Positions 6,218 through 7,203 of a stretch of DNA of 7,203 bases are shown here, piece after piece (the first letter of the stretch is position 1; every line of letters begins with the position of its first letter). The stretch comes from Bacillota bacterium (GTDB lineage: Bacteria > Bacillota > Clostridia > Tissierellales > Peptoniphilaceae). Where the stretch lies: assembly GCA_023443025.1 (NCBI GenBank), contig JAEZWM010000059.1, positions 1 to 7,203 on the forward strand. The letters are read 5' to 3'. Below the pieces are notes generated by a model. That model searched no databases, was not told the origin of the DNA, and saw only the letters and a program-made list of their open reading frames with translations. The position numbers and the translations under genes are program-made.

Positions 6218-6246
6218 TTATGGAAGGCGGAAACTTCAGGTCATAA
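6218..6246 (+). repeat. stem-loop before the RAYT ribosome binding site
   Basis: TTATG (6218-6222) pairs with CATAA (6242-6246), and GAAG (6223-6226) pairs with CTTC (6234-6237). The loop is GCGGAAA, with a 4-nt bulge on the 3' side. It occupies the same position relative to REP 2 as the 6056-6091 stem-loop does to REP 1, and ends in the same ATAAACTA. It could influence access to the AAGGAGG 7 nt downstream. Confidence 0.4.
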
Positions 6247-6253
6247 ACTACTT

Positions 6254-6260
6254 AAGGAGG
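6254..6260 (+). promoter_or_regulatory. ribosome binding site that fixes the RAYT start
   Basis: A consensus AAGGAGG lies 5 nt before TTG 6266. It supports TTG 6266 over upstream in-frame starts at 6155 or 6158, which lie inside the repeat. The same ATG in repeat copy 2 (6954) runs into a stop after 7 codons, so that stretch is repeat sequence, not conserved coding sequence. Confidence 0.8.
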
Positions 6261-6265
6261 AAGGT

Positions 6266-6766
6266 TTGCAAAATAGAGTCAGGAAAGCAAATAGATTAAA
6301 AAGCTATGATTATAGTTCAAAAAATATGTATTTTGTTACTTTTTGTACTACTGATAAAAAGAAAATATTATCTGAAATTACTAGTGAAGAAGACCATGAA
6401 CTTCCAAAGATTGTATATACTGAGTTAGGTGTTTTATGCGATAAAATAATTACTAAATATAATTCAGATGGAATCGTTGAAATTCCATATTATGTGATTA
6501 TGCCTAATCATATACATATGATAATAGATATGACAAAAACCGATAGTCATAAACATAATGTCTCGTTGCCAAATGTTATAAAGGGTATGAAATCCATGGC
6601 AAAAAATAAATTATCAAATGTATTCTATGAAGCTCACGGAAGTGACATATGGCAAAAATCATATTACGATAGGATAATACGTAATGAAGAAGAGTATTAC
6701 CAATTATGCAAATACATAGAAGAAAATCCGATAAAGTGGACATTAGATAAGTATTATGTAAGATAG
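6266..6766 (+). CDS. REP-associated tyrosine transposase (RAYT, HUH/Y1 type)
   Basis: With the TTG start the protein has 166 aa, typical for RAYT or IS200-like Y1 transposases. These are single-strand-specific DNA nucleases that nick through a tyrosine. The N-terminus RLKSYDYSSKNMYFVTFCTT (10-29) is the usual opening strand. The HUH motif is MPNHIHMII (79-87), with H82 and H84. WQKSYYDRIIRNEEEY (129-144) and KYIEENP (149-155) are conserved family blocks. By alignment from memory with E. coli TnpA-REP, Y150 is the likely catalytic tyrosine; Y133/Y134 are less likely alternatives. No helix-turn-helix, DDE triad or accessory TnpB gene is visible. GTAG-headed hairpins flank it on both sides, as expected for a RAYT. 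A longer frame open from 6155 reads through repeat copy 1 and is not credible. The gene appears intact. Confidence 0.88.
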   Translation: MQNRVRKANRLKSYDYSSKNMYFVTFCTTDKKKILSEITSEEDHELPKIVYTELGVLCDKIITKYNSDGIVEIPYYVIMPNHIHMIIDMTKTDSHKHNVSLPNVIKGMKSMAKNKLSNVFYEAHGSDIWQKSYYDRIIRNEEEYYQLCKYIEENPIKWTLDKYYVR

Positions 6767-6780
6767 AACGTGGTCGTGTT

Positions 6781-6800
6781 ATATTGCTCTAAGCAAATAT
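6781..6800 (+). repeat. hairpin downstream of RAYT
   Basis: ATATTGCT (6781-6788) and AGCAAATAT (6792-6800) pair with one bulged base around a CTA loop. It starts 14 bp after the transposase stop and before repeat copy 2. No U-run follows, so it is not a standard intrinsic terminator. It may mark the right edge of the transposase module. Confidence 0.35.
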
Positions 6801-6825
6801 CTGATTCAGAAGTTTTTGACCAAAT

Positions 6826-6848
6826 GTAGGGGAGAACTCTGATTCTCC
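6826..6848 (+). repeat. REP-like hairpin 3, GTAG-headed
   Basis: GTAG (6826-6829) and one G precede a perfect 6-bp stem, GGAGAA (6831-6836) with TTCTCC (6843-6848), around loop CTCTGA. Relative to REP 2 the third stem pair is A-T instead of C-G, so pairing is kept despite the change. Confidence 0.75.
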
Positions 6849-6849
6849 T

Positions 6850-6885
6850 GTTTATGAGAGAAGCCTGAAGCTTCGAATCATAAAC
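6850..6885 (+). repeat. bipartite stem-loop beside REP 3
   Basis: Same structure as at 6056-6091 with no base change. The outer stem is GTTTATGA (6850-6857) with TCATAAAC (6878-6885). The inner stem is GAAGC (6860-6864) with GCTTC (6870-6874). It is the longest unchanged block shared by the two repeat copies, which suggests constraint or recent duplication. Confidence 0.65.
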
Positions 6886-6986
6886 TACCTTTATACTAAA
6901 ATATTTATATTTGTATTTGCTTAGAAAGTAAATTAGAAAAAGGTTTAATTTTGATGGAGAGTTTTAAATCTAAGTAAAATATAATA

Positions 6987-7009
6987 GACGAATCGGAGTT
7001 CGCCCCTAC
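6987..7009 (-). repeat. REP-like hairpin 4, GTAG-headed, inverted
   Basis: On the minus strand, GTAG (7009-7006) and one G precede GGCGAA (7004-6999) against TTCGTC (6992-6987), with loop CTCCGA and one mismatched pair (A6988 with C7003). It is inverted relative to REP 3, as REP 2 is to REP 1. Confidence 0.7.
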
Positions 7010-7018
7010 GTGCTTATG

Positions 7019-7069
7019 GAAGGCTTGAAGCTTCGATTTATAAATTAACTTAATACCAATATATTCATA
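7019..7069 (+). repeat. diverged third copy of the post-REP stem-loop and tail (unit D)
   Basis: This stretch aligns with 6066-6115 at about 43 of 51 positions (one gap). It shares the GAAGCTTCGA core and a tail of the form TAACTT-ATAC-AATATATT. REP 1 and REP 4 are thus each followed on the plus strand by the same stem-loop and tail, even though the REPs themselves are inverted. The larger unit is therefore repeated directly within each copy as well as between copies. Confidence 0.6.
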
Positions 7070-7114
7070 CATCCCACTTTTATAACCTTTATGTTAATTA
7101 CTCTTTTTTATGGG

Positions 7115-7120
7115 TATAAT
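7115..7120 (+). promoter_or_regulatory. -10 box of the glutaredoxin-like gene
   Basis: A perfect TATAAT stands 37 nt before the ATG at 7158. Only weak -35 candidates exist (TTAATT at 7094-7099, spacer 15; TGTTAA at 7092-7097, spacer 17). With initiation near 7127, the leader would be about 30 nt and carry the ribosome binding site at 7142-7149. Confidence 0.45.
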
Positions 7121-7157
7121 ACACATGAGAAATTTTTTTATGAAAGGGGAATTAGTA

Positions 7158-7203
7158 ATGTCTGAAATTATTGTTTATTCAAGTGACACCTGTCCATACT
7201 GTA
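7158..7203 (+). CDS. glutaredoxin-like thiol oxidoreductase, N-terminal fragment (partial)
   Basis: Only 15 codons are visible: MSEIIVYSSDTCPYC. A short beta strand (EIIVYSS) running into a CPYC dithiol site (C12, C15) is the hallmark of glutaredoxins and NrdH-type redoxins, small cytoplasmic proteins that reduce disulfides with glutathione or thioredoxin reductase. AAAGGGGA (7142-7149) lies 8 nt before the ATG, and a perfect TATAAT (7115-7120) suggests its own promoter. The fragment cannot separate glutaredoxin, NrdH, or a longer fusion beginning with such a domain. Its C-terminus and neighbours lie outside the window. Confidence 0.75.
   Translation, partial: MSEIIVYSSDTCPYC

Larger units (their letters stand above)
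6028..6228. repeat. BIME-like repeat element, copy 1 (upstream of RAYT)
   Basis: This stretch matches 6822-7024 with roughly 90% identity by hand alignment (about 15 mismatches and three 1-nt gaps). Both ends carry near-identical inverted termini. GTAGGGG followed by CTCCGATTC opens the copy, and GAATCGGAG followed by CCCCTAC lies near its end (6194-6213). Inside are a bipartite stem-loop with a GAAGCTTC core and an AT-rich middle. Identity starts at AAATGTAGGGG and is lost after GGAAGGC. In this copy the transposase ribosome binding site begins shortly after the identity ends. Confidence 0.85.
6822..7024. repeat. BIME-like repeat element, copy 2 (downstream of RAYT)
   Basis: Direct-repeat partner of 6028-6228, in the same orientation and about 795 bp away. 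REP hairpins 3 and 4 lie near its ends. It contains no reading frame of note: the ATG equivalent to 6158 (6954) meets TAA after seven codons. It explains most of the gene-free stretch 6767-7157. After 7024 the two copies differ, because copy 1 leads into the transposase gene and copy 2 into unit tail D (to about 7069). Confidence 0.85.

Noticed and set aside
6155..6265. N-terminal extension of the transposase (37 codons from TTG 6155 or ATG 6158)
   Set aside because: This stretch is repeat copy 1. The corresponding frame in copy 2 stops after seven codons, and the consensus ribosome binding site and RAYT-like N-terminus point to TTG 6266.
6266..6766. IS200/IS605 insertion sequence with TnpB
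   Set aside because: No tnpB-like gene and no typical IS200/IS605 ends are visible. The GTAG-headed paired hairpins and the WQ-YYD-IIRNE-type protein fit a RAYT better.
6028..7024. CRISPR array
   Set aside because: There are only two long copies and no regular short repeat-spacer pattern. The repeated units contain hairpins with GTAG feet and flank a transposase.

Overview
The window looks like chromosome from an AT-rich, Gram-positive anaerobe of the Bacillota (clostridial or Tissierellia-like). Three things suggest this: strong AGGAGG-type ribosome binding sites, the metG-tatD-rnmV-rsmA housekeeping order typical of Bacillota, and a Cna-B-type surface protein with a Gram-positive signal peptide. 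Nothing seen here fixes the genus.

Layout. (1) Positions 1-1172, minus strand: the N-terminal 390 codons of a secreted, probably wall-anchored surface protein. It has a signal peptide, a long Glu-rich stalk, and Cna-B/SpaA-type beta domains with candidate isopeptide residues. Its C-terminus lies outside the window. (2) Positions 1173-1885: a very AT-rich divergent intergenic region of 713 bases with no convincing gene. It holds candidate promoters for both flanking genes, an operator-like inverted repeat, and several small palindromes. (3) Positions 1886-6022, plus strand: a compact four-gene operon. It encodes methionyl-tRNA synthetase (metG), a TatD-family metal-dependent DNase (tatD), ribonuclease M5 (rnmV, 5S rRNA maturation) and the 16S rRNA adenine dimethyltransferase KsgA/RsmA. 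Junctions are a 1-nt overlap, an ATGA overlap and a 2-nt gap, so translation is probably coupled. The set serves translation: tRNA charging, 5S maturation and 16S modification. (4) Positions 6028-7070: a repeat region built around a small HUH/Y1 transposase of the REP-associated (RAYT) type at 6266-6766. Two imperfect direct copies of a ~200-bp element flank it (6028-6228 and 6822-7024, roughly 90% identical by eye). Each copy carries two inverted short hairpins, each preceded on its own strand by GTAG. This is the arrangement of REP pairs (BIMEs) served by RAYT enzymes. (5) Positions 7158-7203: the first 15 codons of a glutaredoxin-like protein with a CPYC active site, running off the end.

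The most interesting part is region 4. Four REP-like hairpins share a CTCCGA-type loop, carry a compensatory stem change, and sit next to a second conserved stem-loop. The transposase's ribosome binding site lies exactly where its flanking repeat copy ends. This looks like a self-contained RAYT/REP system in a low-GC Gram-positive genome. All functional statements are inferred from sequence motifs; no search was run.
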